DNA from: Succinivibrio dextrinosolvens | GTDB taxonomy: Bacteria > Pseudomonadota > Gammaproteobacteria > Enterobacterales > Succinivibrionaceae | Length of the DNA: 64,000 bases | Assembly (NCBI RefSeq): GCF_011065405.1 | Contig: NZ_CP047056.1 | Location: 3,122,747 to 3,186,746, forward strand | Reading direction: 5' to 3' | Shown here: piece by piece, positions 12,921 through 22,391 of the stretch | How the letters are laid out: each line of letters opens with the position of its first letter | Numbering within the stretch: position 1 is the first letter of the stretch | The notes under the pieces: model-generated | Database searches by the model: none | Told to the model about the DNA's origin: nothing | The model's input: the letters and a program-made list of their open reading frames with translations, nothing else | Translations under genes and position numbers: made by a program

Positions 12921-13712
12921 CTATTGTTTACAGTAATCAGAAGAGAACCATTTTTGGTGTATTTTATTAATTTCACCTGTCTGAATTAAGTGTTCTAGTC
13001 CTTTGTTTATCTGTTCAAACAGATCTGGTCTATGTATACTCATTGCTATTTTATAAGTGTGATTATAGGCGTCATCACTATAGATAGGTTTTATCTCAAG
13101 CTTATTTAGGTTATGTTTTGTACGGTAATATTCATTGCTTGATTTCGTATCTATTATTACATCGCATTCGTTTTCATAAAGAGCGTCAATCGCCAGATTT
13201 GAGCCGTTATATATCTTTAAGATTGTATTTATATAATGAGTTCTAACGAAGTTTAGAATAAAAGGTTTGTTTGGTATACATAGCATTGAATTTTTCTCAA
13301 AATCTCCTTCTGCGTTAAGTTTTATCTCTTTACCCTTTATTTTCATCATCGTAAGATAATTAAAGAAATAAGGCTTGGAGTAAATAATATTTCTACTCTG
13401 GTTCTCTGGGGTGTTACTATCCATAGGTGCCAAAACAACATCTACAAGACGGTTATTCAGATTGTTTTCTAAACCTGTAAAGGCAATGATTTTGAATTCA
13501 ATTTTGTAATCCAGCTTTTTGGCTATAGCTTTTATTATATCTACATCATAACCGCTCAGATCTCCAAAACTGTTTGTTATACTGAAAGGTGCACTGAATC
13601 CGTCCACTCCTACACGTATTACTTTCTGTCTGGCAATAATAACAGACACAGCAGAAATCATGATTAAGATTAAAATCATTGTAAAGCAGAGCACAAGTGT
13701 TCTTTTTAGCAC
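12921..13712 (-). CDS. Amino-acid-type ABC solute-binding protein (SBP_bac_3 family), possibly membrane anchored
   Basis: The 263-residue protein has an uncleaved-looking hydrophobic N-terminus (residues about 5-26), then the family-3 binding-protein pattern: VIRVGVDGFSAPFSI, GDLSGYDVDIIKAIAKKL, the hinge, and a final LIQTGEINKIHQKWF. Such proteins bind polar amino acids and feed an ABC importer, or serve as sensor-like proteins. No signal peptidase II box or clear A-x-A site is visible, so it may stay tethered. It lies 189 bp downstream of a related binding-protein gene on the same strand and looks like a diverged relative. No permease or ATPase is nearby, so the cognate importer is unknown. 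Confidence 0.8.
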   Translation of the reverse strand: MLKRTLVLCFTMILILIMISAVSVIIARQKVIRVGVDGFSAPFSITNSFGDLSGYDVDIIKAIAKKLDYKIEFKIIAFTGLENNLNNRLVDVVLAPMDSNTPENQSRNIIYSKPYFFNYLTMMKIKGKEIKLNAEGDFEKNSMLCIPNKPFILNFVRTHYINTILKIYNGSNLAIDALYENECDVIIDTKSSNEYYRTKHNLNKLEIKPIYSDDAYNHTYKIAMSIHRPDLFEQINKGLEHLIQTGEINKIHQKWFSSDYCKQ

Positions 13713-13854
13713 TTATAACATACCTCAATATATTCATATCATTTCTCAATGATAGATTAGAGTTCTGTGTTTGTTTTAAGAATGTATATTTTTTGTGACT
13801 AAAGCTTAGTGAGATTTGATAATTATGAGATGAGGTTTGAGATTCTAATAAGAA

Positions 13855-13883
13855 GAGAAAAAAAACAGGCATGATGCCTGTTT
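13855..13883 (-). terminator. Intrinsic terminator of the 13902-14699 gene
   Basis: Read on the reverse strand, a CAGGC/GCCTG stem with flanking A-T pairs is followed by a run of T. It sits 19 bp past the stop of the upstream binding-protein gene, so the two binding-protein genes are probably separate transcripts. Confidence 0.8.
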
Positions 13884-13901
13884 CTTTAATTGATACTGAA
13901 C

Positions 13902-14699
13902 TTACTCTTCTTTCAGAGATTCAAGAATATTGTATCCGAACCAGTGTTTACTTACTTTCTCGAAAACTCCATTACTCTCGATCTCCTTTAAGCCCTTGTT
14001 AATTTCATTAAGAAGCTTGGTGTTACCTTTCTGCACAGCAATACCATAGTATTCTTTGTTAATATGCTGAGTAATTTCAACAGAAGTGAATTTACCGGAA
14101 ACATCTCTTGCCAGGAAGAAATCATTTACTGGCTTATCATGAACTGCAGCTACACAGCTGTCATTACCTAATTCAATATAAGTCTCTGGTGGAGCATTGA
14201 ATATCTTTAAGTGTGACTTTGGCAGGTACTTCTGAGCAAAGTTAGTTCCGGTTGCTGCTAGCTGAGTGCATAGAGTTTGTCCGTTGAGCTTTTCATAAGA
14301 GTCGTATTTATTTAGATTCTTCTTATTGATAACATAACTCATACCGCAGAGATAATATGGATCAGAGAAGTCTACCTTTTTGGCTCTTTCATCTGTAATG
14401 GTGAAACCTGAAATAATCAGGTCGATGTTGCCAACCATTAGGGATGGAATCAGGCCGTCAAACTGCATTACATTGATTTTGACATCATAACCTAAGTGTT
14501 CACCAAGCTCTTTTATCAGGTCAATATCAAATCCTGTGATATTACCTTCATCGTTTATATAAGTGAAAGGAGCAAATGCACCCTCACAACCGACATTTAA
14601 TACTTTTTTCTGAGTAGCTGATTCAGGTGCTGCAACACTTGAAAAGGACATAACGCCGATACAAGCTGCAAAAACGATTTTCTTAAGAGCATTGATCAT
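13902..14699 (-). CDS. Periplasmic amino-acid ABC transporter substrate-binding protein
   Basis: A 265-residue protein with a typical signal peptide (MINALKKIVFAACIGVMSFSSVAA, cleavage near residue 24; 24 residues named by position only here as a hydrophobic stretch) followed by the family-3 fold: VLNVGCEGAFAPF, GNITGFDIDLIKELGEHL, DLIISGFTITDERAKKVDFS, and EIESNGVFEKVSKHWFG at the end. The pattern DERAKKVDFSDPYY is typical of cystine, glutamine, lysine/arginine or histidine binding proteins; the ligand cannot be fixed. The gene is preceded by AGGAGG (reverse strand), a strong ribosome-binding site. No permease or ATPase is adjacent, so it is an orphan. Confidence 0.88.
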   Translation of the reverse strand: MINALKKIVFAACIGVMSFSSVAAPESATQKKVLNVGCEGAFAPFTYINDEGNITGFDIDLIKELGEHLGYDVKINVMQFDGLIPSLMVGNIDLIISGFTITDERAKKVDFSDPYYLCGMSYVINKKNLNKYDSYEKLNGQTLCTQLAATGTNFAQKYLPKSHLKIFNAPPETYIELGNDSCVAAVHDKPVNDFFLARDVSGKFTSVEITQHINKEYYGIAVQKGNTKLLNEINKGLKEIESNGVFEKVSKHWFGYNILESLKEE

Positions 14700-14942
14700 A
14701 GAATAAACCTCCTTAGGCTTGTCTCATTTTAGCATAATTTTACTTTTTTGCTGTGTGATAAAGAATTGTTTAAGAATGGTGCAGAAATGCATGCTAGATC
14801 ACAGTTTTTGACATTGGTTGAAATAGAACTTATCTTTGCCGCCGGAAGACCCCTTGTTTTAACAATGGGGATGTAAGGCGGCTAAAAAGTATGCTATAAT
14901 ATATATATTGTTTAATAAAGTTTAAAAATAATAAATATATAT

Positions 14943-16223
14943 ATGACAGATACAAATCTAGCAAAACTTGCTTTTAAATTTAAGCTTGAGCCTAATGGAG
15001 AACAGCGTCGTTTTTTCAGCAGGACAGCAGGTTGTACCAGATTTGTATATAACCATTTACTCTTTAAATGCAGGGAAGACTTCAGAGAATATCTTGAGGA
15101 AATAGATTCCAGACAGAGTAATGGTGAAGCCTTAAACAGGGATGAAGCCAAGAAGCTTAGTTTCAGACCTTTGTGCTATAAATGTATTACAGGATTAAAC
15201 TATCTGCTTCCTGATTTAAGGAAAGAATATCCTTTTTTACAGGAATGTCCTGCTCAGGCTTTACAGCAGAAAGCTCAGGATTTGATGAGGGCCTACCATA
15301 GATTCTTCGATGGAAAAGGTGGTTTACCAAGATTCAAAAAGAAGGCTCTTCATAACAGCTTCAGATTTCCTCAGGGCTTTGAACTTGATGAAGACAGAAA
15401 GAAGATATGGCTACCCAAGATTGGCTGGGTTAAGTACCGTAAATCCAGAAACATCTTCGGTAAACCAAAGAATGTAACAGTTTCACTGAACCATGGAGAC
15501 TGGTATATCTCTGTTCAGACAGAGTTTGAATTAAATCCTCTGATCCAGGAACTTAATTTAAATACAGCTGTAGGTATTGATATGGGAGTGGTCAGATTTG
15601 CCACCTTATCAGATGAAAACTACATACCGTCATTAAAAGACAGGCTGAATCCTGTTTATGAAAAGATAGAAAAACTGCAGAGGAGATTAAGCAGAAAGAA
15701 AAAAGATTCAAAAAGATACATTAAACTCAGAATAAAACTCTCTAAGCTTCATAAGAAACTTACTGATATCAGATATGATTATCTTCAGAAAGAGTCTACA
15801 CGCCTAGTCAAAAACCACGACATTATATGTGTAGAAGACCTGAAGGTTAAGAATATGACCAAATCAGCTAAGGGAACTATTGAAGAACCTGGCAGAAACG
15901 TAAAACAGAAGTCAGGCTTAAACAGAGAGATTTTAAAAGAGTCATGGTCTATGTTCTTTAAACAGCTTGAGTACAAACTTAAGCTTAAGGGAGGCATCTT
16001 CGTACAGATTCCTGCTAAGAACACCAGCAGAGCCTGTCATGTATGCGGCTATGTTGATAAGGAGAACCGAAAGACTCAGGCTGAGTTTAAATGTATCCAC
16101 TGCGGTCACACTGAAAACGCAGATGTGAACGCAGCTAAAAATATAAAAAGGGCAGGTCTTGCCAAGATCGCTCGCCAAGTGAACTGTAATAGCAGTCAGC
16201 AACGAGAAGCCATAGAGGCCTAG
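14943..16223 (+). CDS. tnpB: TnpB, RNA-guided endonuclease of the IS605 OrfB family
   Basis: The protein has 426 residues. The N-terminal helix-turn-helix segment is followed by the OrfB core with the RuvC residues present: Asp213 (VGIDMG), Glu298 (CVEDLKVKNM) and Asp394 (NADVNAAKN). Between the last two lies a four-cysteine zinc ribbon (CHVCG and CIHCG). TnpB proteins, ancestors of Cas12, form a complex with a right-end RNA and cut DNA next to a transposon-associated motif, which favours retention of the element. All catalytic residues are intact, so the nuclease may be active despite the lack of tnpA. It is clearly related to the TnpB at 51524-52813; the C-terminal third (KSGLNR, KNTSRxC, RRTQAxF, NADxNAA, RAGLA) is highly similar. 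Confidence 0.93.
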   Translation: MTDTNLAKLAFKFKLEPNGEQRRFFSRTAGCTRFVYNHLLFKCREDFREYLEEIDSRQSNGEALNRDEAKKLSFRPLCYKCITGLNYLLPDLRKEYPFLQECPAQALQQKAQDLMRAYHRFFDGKGGLPRFKKKALHNSFRFPQGFELDEDRKKIWLPKIGWVKYRKSRNIFGKPKNVTVSLNHGDWYISVQTEFELNPLIQELNLNTAVGIDMGVVRFATLSDENYIPSLKDRLNPVYEKIEKLQRRLSRKKKDSKRYIKLRIKLSKLHKKLTDIRYDYLQKESTRLVKNHDIICVEDLKVKNMTKSAKGTIEEPGRNVKQKSGLNREILKESWSMFFKQLEYKLKLKGGIFVQIPAKNTSRACHVCGYVDKENRKTQAEFKCIHCGHTENADVNAAKNIKRAGLAKIARQVNCNSSQQREAIEA

Positions 16224-16292
16224 TTAACATTAGCAAAAATAGTTAACGGGCGGTATTGAATCCCCTGGCTTCTGCCATGGGGAGCAGGTCAA
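16224..16292 (+). ncRNA. Likely 3' part of the tnpB guide RNA (omega/reRNA)
   Basis: In characterised IS605-type elements the guide RNA spans the end of tnpB through the right end and uses the flanking DNA as guide. Here the stretch from the tnpB stop to TCAA holds the bulged hairpin 16262-16282. The predicted guide would be the bases from 16293 onward. The 5' start of the RNA within tnpB cannot be set by eye. Confidence 0.5.
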
Positions 16293-16420
16293 AGTTTATA
16301 CATATTCTGATTGAGCTACGAAGAATTCACTTTGTTGGAGCATCTTATTTTACAAAAAATATATAACCGCAAAATTGGCGTATTAAAGCCATTTAACCAA
16401 TATCTAATATTCTGAAATTG

Positions 16421-16449
16421 TTGATTAGATCTCATTTATTTCGTATAAT
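16421..16449 (+). promoter_or_regulatory. Probable aspS promoter
   Basis: TTGATT (16421-16426) and a perfect TATAAT (16444-16449) are separated by 17 bp, 163 bp before the aspS start. The stretch from 16293 to 16611 otherwise holds no gene. A second TATAAT lies near 16547. The 5' leader is long, but I see no recognisable riboswitch or leader peptide. Confidence 0.6.
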
Positions 16450-16611
16450 GTGGAAATTTTGAAATAGTGTTATTTTGCGCAATCTGTTCATGTTTTACGG
16501 ACGAGTCTTCTGAGATTAGTCCATAAATAAAGGCTGTTCAGCTTTTATATAATGGAGGGATCTGCCATTTTTCTAGTCTATGCCTATAGATAAAGAGGCT
16601 AATATAATTTT

Positions 16612-18381
16612 ATGTCAATGCGTTCAATTTACTGTGGTAATGTAAATCTTAGCGCCAAAGATACTCAGGTTACACTATGTGGCTGGGTTAACCGTAGACG
16701 CGATTTAGGTGGTTTAATTTTTATTGATCTTCGTGACCGTACCGGTATTGTTCAGGTGGTATTTGAGCCTGATAATCAGCAGTTACATGAAGTTGCTTCA
16801 ACTTTAAGAAATGAGTTCTGTATCTGTGTTAAGGGTACTGTTAAAGCACGTCCTGCAGATCAGATTAATTCAAAGATGGCAACTGGTGAAATCGAAGTTT
16901 ACGCTAGTGAACTTAAGATCTTCAACAAGTCTGCTCCACTTCCTCTTGACTTCAATCAGGAAAACACTGAAGAACAGCGTTTACGTTACAGATACCTAGA
17001 CCTACGTCGTCCTCAGATGGTTAATATGTTAACCACCCGTGCAAAGATTACCCATTTTGTACGTCAGTTTATGGATTCACATGGTTTCTTAGATATTGAA
17101 ACTCCAATGCTGACCAAAGCTACTCCAGAAGGCGCCCGTGATTATCTGGTTCCTTCACGTGTTCACCATGGTAAATTCTATGCTTTACCTCAGTCTCCAC
17201 AGCTATTTAAACAGTTGCTGATGATTGCTGGTTACGACAGATACTATCAGATCGTAAAGTGCTTCAGAGACGAAGATCTTCGTGCTGACAGACAGCCTGA
17301 GTTCACTCAGATAGATGTTGAGACCTCTTTCATGACTTCTCAGGACGTAAGAGACATCATGGAGGAAATGATTGTTTCTCTGTTCAAGAACATGAAGAAT
17401 GTTGATTTAGGCAAGCTTCCTGTAATGACCTGGGAAGATGCAATGGATCGATTCGGCTCTGACAAACCTGATTTAAGAATTGACTTTGAATTAAAGTTGG
17501 TTGATGAAGCTGTTAAGAATTCAGATTTCAAGGTGTTATCAGAGGCCGCATGTGATGATAAGTCACGTGTTATTGCTTTTGCTCTGCCTGGTGGCGCAGC
17601 TCTAACCCGTAGACAGATTGATGACTATACTGATTATGTCAAGAAGATGGGTGGTTCTGGTCTTCTTTACATCAAGGTTAATGAGATTGCTAAAGGCGCA
17701 GATGGCTTGAAAGCTTCTTTCGGCAAGCATGTTACAGAGAAAGAATTAACTGATTTAGTGGCTTTATCCGGCGCTAAAGACGGTGACATGGTATTCATTG
17801 GCTGCGGTCCAAGAATTAAGACTGCAACAGCCATGGGTGCTCTACGTCTTAAGACTGCAAAGGATGCAAATCTTGTTGCTGATGGTTACAAGGCATTATG
17901 GGTTGTTGACTTCCCAATGTTTGAGATGACCGAAGAAGCAGGTTTAACTGCTATGCACCACCCATTTACAGCTCCAAAGGATGTAACTCCAGAGCAGCTG
18001 ATTGCAGACCCAATGTCAGTTTATGCTGATGCATATGACCTTGTAATTAACGGCTATGAGTCTGGTGGTGGTTCTGTTCGTATTTATGATCAGAATATGC
18101 AGAATGCTGTATTCACTGTTTTAGGTATTTCTCAGGAAGAAGCTCGTGAGAAGTTCGGATTCCTGTTAGACGCTTTATCATTTGGTGCTCCTCCACACGC
18201 TGGTCTTGCATTTGGTCTGGATCGTGTAACTATGCTTATCGCTGGCACCGACAATATTCGTGATGTAATTGCGTTCCCTAAGACAACAGCAGCTGCATGT
18301 TTAATGACAGATGCACCTAATTTTGCAAACAGCGATGCTTTAAATGAGCTTGCTATTGCTGTAACAGATATCGAAAAATAA
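16612..18381 (+). CDS. aspS: Aspartyl-tRNA synthetase
   Basis: At 589 residues it matches bacterial-type AspRS (E. coli 590). Domain order: N-terminal OB-fold anticodon-binding domain (residues 1-110, [12 protein letters not shown]), class II catalytic core with motif 2 ([18 protein letters not shown]), the bacterial-specific GAD insertion (about 290-420), and motif 3 ([15 protein letters not shown]). It charges tRNA-Asp with aspartate. The yebC gene follows after 26 bp, as in many bacteria, suggesting co-transcription. Confidence 0.98.
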   Translation: MSMRSIYCGNVNLSAKDTQVTLCGWVNRRRDLGGLIFIDLRDRTGIVQVVFEPDNQQLHEVASTLRNEFCICVKGTVKARPADQINSKMATGEIEVYASELKIFNKSAPLPLDFNQENTEEQRLRYRYLDLRRPQMVNMLTTRAKITHFVRQFMDSHGFLDIETPMLTKATPEGARDYLVPSRVHHGKFYALPQSPQLFKQLLMIAGYDRYYQIVKCFRDEDLRADRQPEFTQIDVETSFMTSQDVRDIMEEMIVSLFKNMKNVDLGKLPVMTWEDAMDRFGSDKPDLRIDFELKLVDEAVKNSDFKVLSEAACDDKSRVIAFALPGGAALTRRQIDDYTDYVKKMGGSGLLYIKVNEIAKGADGLKASFGKHVTEKELTDLVALSGAKDGDMVFIGCGPRIKTATAMGALRLKTAKDANLVADGYKALWVVDFPMFEMTEEAGLTAMHHPFTAPKDVTPEQLIADPMSVYADAYDLVINGYESGGGSVRIYDQNMQNAVFTVLGISQEEAREKFGFLLDALSFGAPPHAGLAFGLDRVTMLIAGTDNIRDVIAFPKTTAAACLMTDAPNFANSDALNELAIAVTDIEK

Positions 18382-18407
18382 CGCTAGGCGTGAAGTAGGA
18401 GAAAAAA

Positions 18408-19166
18408 ATGTCAGGACATTCCAAGTGGGCCAATATTCGTTTCCGTAAGGCAGCACAGGATGCTAAGCGTGGTAAAATCTTTACAAAACTGATTCGTGAA
18501 ATTACAACTGCTGCTCGTATGGGTGGCGGTGATGAATCAAGCAACCCTCGTTTACGTTCTGCTGTTGTTGCTGCATTAGCTCAGAACATGACTCGTGATA
18601 CCATCAAGCGTGCAATCGAGCGTGGTGTTGGCGGTGGTGATGGTGTTGATTTAGAGAACATTACCTACGAAGGCTACGGTGTTGGCGGTGCTGCTGTTAT
18701 GGTTGAATGCATGACTGATAACCACAACCGTACTGCATCTGACGTAAGACACGCCTTTACCAAGTTTGGCGGTAATCTAGGTACTTCAGGTTCTGTTGGC
18801 TACCTGTTCACCAAGAAAGGTGTTATCAGTTTCGCTGAAGACGAAGATGGAAAGATGCCTATTGATGAAGAAAAGGCAATGGAAATCGGTCTAGAGGCTG
18901 GTGCTGATGACATTGTTACCAACGATGATGGTTCAATCGATGTTTATACTGCTCCAGAGTCTTTCGCTGATGTTGTTGAGGCATTTGAAGCTGCATCAAT
19001 TAAGCCTACAAATGCTGAAATTTCTATGGTTCCATCAACTGAAGCTCAGTTAGACGCTGAAACTGCAGTTAAGTTCATGCGAATGATTGACGCAATGGAG
19101 GATCTTGATGATGTCCAGAACGTTTATCACAACGCATCACTACCTGATGACCTTGAGCTAGAATAA
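18408..19166 (+). CDS. yebC: YebC/PmpR (TACO1) family protein
   Basis: 252 residues, starting with the invariant [22 protein letters not shown] and continuing with GGG and YEGYG family blocks. The family was named as transcriptional regulators. Recent work on relatives indicates a role in helping ribosomes through difficult stretches such as polyproline. A TAGGAG ribosome-binding site precedes the ATG. Its position right after aspS is conserved in many proteobacteria; ruvC, often next, is absent. A weak hairpin (GAAAATC 19178-19184 with GATTTTC 19199-19205) follows the stop. Confidence 0.96.
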   Translation: MSGHSKWANIRFRKAAQDAKRGKIFTKLIREITTAARMGGGDESSNPRLRSAVVAALAQNMTRDTIKRAIERGVGGGDGVDLENITYEGYGVGGAAVMVECMTDNHNRTASDVRHAFTKFGGNLGTSGSVGYLFTKKGVISFAEDEDGKMPIDEEKAMEIGLEAGADDIVTNDDGSIDVYTAPESFADVVEAFEAASIKPTNAEISMVPSTEAQLDAETAVKFMRMIDAMEDLDDVQNVYHNASLPDDLELE

Positions 19167-19293
19167 AAAAAAATTGCGAAAATCTTTTTGCTTTTTGTGA
19201 TTTTCTAGCCTATAAATATTAAGTCGGGATGGGCAAGGGTAACCTTACCCATTTCGTGTCATATGACTACAGCTCCCAGGACTACTAAGATAA

Positions 19294-21252
19294 ATGGATA
19301 ATAATTCTGCAAGTACTGAGTTCAAGCAACTTATCGCTAAGGGTAAAGAACAAGGTTACTTAACAATTGATGAAATCAATGATTTAATTCCACCTGATAT
19401 TATTAGTGGCGATCAGCTTTCAGTTTTCATTCAGACCTTTGTCGATATGGGTATCACTGTATGTGAAACTCCTCCAGAGGCAGACGATATTCTTCTGAAT
19501 GGCAATTCCCAGACTGACTCTGAAGACGTTGAAATTGTAGCAAATCAGCTGGATAGCTCTGTTGATATTGGCAGAACCACTGATCCAGTTCGCATGTATA
19601 TGCGTGAAATGGGTAACGTTTCTCTGTTAACCCGCAAAGACGAAATCGAGATCTCAAAGAGAATTGAGAAAGGTACTAATGAAGTTCAGGTTTGTCTTGT
19701 AGAGTATCCTCAGGCAATGGAAGAACTGTTTGCACGTTACGAGCAGACAATGGATCCTTTATCTGAAATCAAGATTGGCGACATTATCAACGGTTTTGCT
19801 GATGGTGCACCTTCTCAGGATGACTCTGATGTTCTTGAAGATATTGATGAGAACGCTGAAGCAGAGCTGGATAAGGAGCTTGAAGCTCTTGACGAGGCTG
19901 ATGGTGATATCGATTTAGGTGATGCACCTTCAAAGAAGAGCGCTAAGAAATCCAAGAAGAAGGCTCAGGTTTCTGATGATTCAGATGAAGATGATGATTT
20001 GGATGATGCTGACGATGGTGCAGATTCTCCAAATGATTCTGGTCCTGATCCAGAAGAAACCCGCAAGAGATTTACTGAACTTAGAGTGCAGTTTGACAAG
20101 GTAACTGCAGCTCGTCAGAAGTCTATGACCGACAAGAAGTATCAGAAGGAACTTGATAAGCTGATTGAAATCTTCCAGTGCTTCAAGATTGTTCCTTCTC
20201 AGCTTGAGTCATTACTTCGCAAGATGCATGACACTATGGATAGTGTTAAGCGTCAGGACAGAAGAATCAGAGAAATTGCTGTTGGACGTTGTGGAATGAA
20301 AATTGACGAGCTCAAGAAGTTCTATAACGAAAATGAGAATGTTGCCGACATGGGCTGGTTCGAGAAAGCCTGCAAGGTTAAGAAACCTTCACACGCCAAG
20401 TTTAAAGAATATGAGGCTGATGTTCAGAAGTGTGTAAATGTTCTTCGTGAAATCGAAGAAAACTCTGGCATTTCTATTGCTCGTCTGCGCGATCTTGCAA
20501 GACGTGTTATGAAGGGCGATGCTCTGGCTAAGAAAGCTAAGAAAGACATGGTTGAAGCAAACCTTCGTCTGGTTATTTCTATTGCCAAAAAGTATACCAA
20601 CCGTGGTTTACAGTTCCTGGATCTGATTCAGGAAGGTAACATTGGTCTGATGAAGGCTGTGGATAAATTTGAGTACCGTCGTGGTTACAAGTTCTCCACC
20701 TATGCTACCTGGTGGATTAGACAGGCGATCACAAGATCAATCGCTGATCAGGCTCGTACCATCCGTATTCCTGTTCACATGATTGAGACCATCAACAAGC
20801 TGAACCGTATTTCCAGACAGATGCTCCAGGAGAAGGGCAGAGAACCAACTCCGGAAGAACTCTCTGTAAAGATGGGCTTACCTGAGGAGAAGATCCGTAA
20901 GGTAATGAAGATTGCTAAGGAGCCTATTTCTTTAGAGACTCCTGTTGGTGATGATGACGATTCACATTTAGGTGATTTCATCGAGGATAGCTCAATTGTT
21001 GTGCCTGCTGAGGCTGCTACATCAGAGAGCCTGAAGAATGCTATTAATGGCGTTCTTGACGAAATGCCTCCACGTGAAGCTCAGGTTCTGCGTATGCGTT
21101 TTGGTATTGGTATGCCATCTGATCATACTCTTGAAGAAGTTGGTCGACAGTTTGGTGTTACCCGTGAGCGTATTCGTCAGATTGAGGCTAAAGCCTTAAG
21201 AAAGCTGCGTCATCCTTGCAGATCTCAAGGCCTTCGCGGTTTCCTTGATTAA
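19294..21252 (+). CDS. rpoD: Primary sigma factor RpoD (sigma-70)
   Basis: 652 residues. Region 1.1 lies at the N-terminus, and region 1.2 includes [22 protein letters not shown] long acidic and lysine-rich non-conserved region (about 165-265) follows. Regions 2.1-2.4 include the -10 recognition stretch [13 protein letters not shown], and region 3 and region 4.2 ([20 protein letters not shown]) follow. It directs RNA polymerase to housekeeping promoters such as the TTGACA/TATAAT pair before the rRNA operon. The acidic insert is rich in Asp and Ser. It is not next to dnaG-rpsU here, unlike the E. coli macromolecular-synthesis operon. Confidence 0.98.
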   Translation: MDNNSASTEFKQLIAKGKEQGYLTIDEINDLIPPDIISGDQLSVFIQTFVDMGITVCETPPEADDILLNGNSQTDSEDVEIVANQLDSSVDIGRTTDPVRMYMREMGNVSLLTRKDEIEISKRIEKGTNEVQVCLVEYPQAMEELFARYEQTMDPLSEIKIGDIINGFADGAPSQDDSDVLEDIDENAEAELDKELEALDEADGDIDLGDAPSKKSAKKSKKKAQVSDDSDEDDDLDDADDGADSPNDSGPDPEETRKRFTELRVQFDKVTAARQKSMTDKKYQKELDKLIEIFQCFKIVPSQLESLLRKMHDTMDSVKRQDRRIREIAVGRCGMKIDELKKFYNENENVADMGWFEKACKVKKPSHAKFKEYEADVQKCVNVLREIEENSGISIARLRDLARRVMKGDALAKKAKKDMVEANLRLVISIAKKYTNRGLQFLDLIQEGNIGLMKAVDKFEYRRGYKFSTYATWWIRQAITRSIADQARTIRIPVHMIETINKLNRISRQMLQEKGREPTPEELSVKMGLPEEKIRKVMKIAKEPISLETPVGDDDDSHLGDFIEDSSIVVPAEAATSESLKNAINGVLDEMPPREAQVLRMRFGIGMPSDHTLEEVGRQFGVTRERIRQIEAKALRKLRHPCRSQGLRGFLD

Positions 21253-21259
21253 TCTTTTC

Positions 21260-21281
21260 AATCCCCGGTTCTCCGGGGATT
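21260..21281 (+). terminator. GC-rich hairpin after rpoD
   Basis: AATCCCCGG, loop TTCT, then CCGGGGATT: a perfect 9-bp stem 7 bp after the rpoD stop. The following ATTGTCTCT is only weakly T-rich, so termination may be partial. The next gene starts 40 bp later. Confidence 0.7.
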
Positions 21282-21321
21282 ATTGTCTCTAGACGTTTCG
21301 TTTAAAACTGAGGTATCTGTT

Positions 21322-22191
21322 TTGCACGATATCTGGAATCCTTGGCACGGTTGTATAAAAATCTCTGAAGGCTGTAGAAACTGTTATATGTTTTTTCAGG
21401 ATAGTATTCGAGATAGAAACGGTGCCGATATCTATCGGACTAAGTCTTTCTATTATCCTCTTGAGAAAAATAAGAACGGTGCATATAAGGTTCAGTCTGG
21501 AGAGATGCTTCGAGTCTGTATGACTTCTGATTTCTTTTTGGAGGAAGCTGATGTCTGGAGAGATGAAGCGTGGAAAATCATTCGTCAGCGTTCAGATGTT
21601 AAATTCTTTCTTTTAACCAAAAGACCTCAGCGAGTAATGTCGCATTTACCTGCAGACTGGCATGATGGTTATGAGAATGTTTTCTTTAATGTTTCTGCCG
21701 AGAATCAGCGACGTGCAGATGAGAGAATTCCTATTCTTCTGGAGTTGCCATTTAAACATAAAGGAGTGATGTGTGCTCCCTTTATCGGTCCGGTTTCTCT
21801 GGATAAGTATTTAGCTTCTGGTCAACTTGAGCAGGTAATCTGTGATGGCGAGAATTACGCTGGCGCCCGCGAATGTCATTATGAATGGGTAAAAAATCTT
21901 TCTGATGAATGTCGTAGATACGAAGTGACTTTTGTCTTCTGTGGTACAGGCAATTATTTTGTAAAGAATGGACGCAGATATCATATAGAAGGCAGTTCTT
22001 TACAGAGTACTCAGGCATTTAAATCTGGTCTTACCTATATCGGTAAGGAAATTAAATTTAACCTTGTGGATGCCTTAGGAATGACCATTTACGATGCAGA
22101 TCTTTATAAGCCTTTTTTCCGAGACAAATGTGATAAATGCGGTATGCGTGCTGTCTGCAATGGCTGTTCAAATTGCGGTAAGTGTGGGTAA
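21322..22191 (+). CDS. DUF5131 (phage Gp37/Gp68-like) family protein
   Basis: I place the start at the TTG at 21322 (289 residues). The protein then begins HDIWNPWHGC as family members do, and TGAGG lies 8-9 nt upstream. An earlier in-frame TTG at 21283 overlaps the rpoD hairpin. Conserved features: WNPWHGCIKISEGCRNCY, RVCMTSDFF, FFLLTKRPQR, and a C-terminal cysteine cluster (CDKCG, CNGCSNCGKC) that looks metal-binding. The family resembles radical-SAM-type proteins and is often paired with a TcmP partner, but no partner is present here. Function is unknown. Confidence 0.85.
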   Translation: MHDIWNPWHGCIKISEGCRNCYMFFQDSIRDRNGADIYRTKSFYYPLEKNKNGAYKVQSGEMLRVCMTSDFFLEEADVWRDEAWKIIRQRSDVKFFLLTKRPQRVMSHLPADWHDGYENVFFNVSAENQRRADERIPILLELPFKHKGVMCAPFIGPVSLDKYLASGQLEQVICDGENYAGARECHYEWVKNLSDECRRYEVTFVFCGTGNYFVKNGRRYHIEGSSLQSTQAFKSGLTYIGKEIKFNLVDALGMTIYDADLYKPFFRDKCDKCGMRAVCNGCSNCGKCG

Positions 22192-22391
22192 TTTGTTTAT
22201 TTCTTCTTCTTATTCTTCGATTTAATTCTTTTTAAATCGTTTTTTATGTGTTTTTTTATTTGAAATTGATAACATTTTTCTAATTAATTCAATCAATCTT
22301 TTCTTCGTTGCGCTATCTCTCACATTAACTCCTTATGGAAAATGATAAAAATATCTAATATAGCTATTTGCTATCAACATAAGGATAGAGT

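Larger units (their letters stand above)
14838..16292 (+). mobile_element. Stand-alone tnpB element (IS200/IS605 superfamily, no tnpA)
   Basis: The element has a left-end structure at 14838-14882, one tnpB gene and a right-end hairpin at 16262-16282, and ends at TCAA (16289-16292). In the left end an outer stem GCCGCC/GGCGGC encloses CCCC-TTGTT-TT-AACAA-T-GGGG. The right hairpin is CCCC-TGGC-TTCT-GCCA-T-GGGG. Both inner hairpins have one unpaired T on the 3' side, as in the IS608 ends bound by the Y1 transposase. TCAA matches the IS608 right cleavage tetranucleotide. No tnpA is present, so mobility would need TnpA in trans, for example from the element at 51.5-53.3 kb. The exact left boundary is uncertain. 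Confidence 0.75.

Noticed and set aside
16293-16611. A T-box or other aminoacyl-tRNA-sensing leader before aspS
   Set aside because: No T-box consensus, antiterminator or terminator pair is visible, and such leaders are rare in gammaproteobacteria. A simple promoter explains the region.
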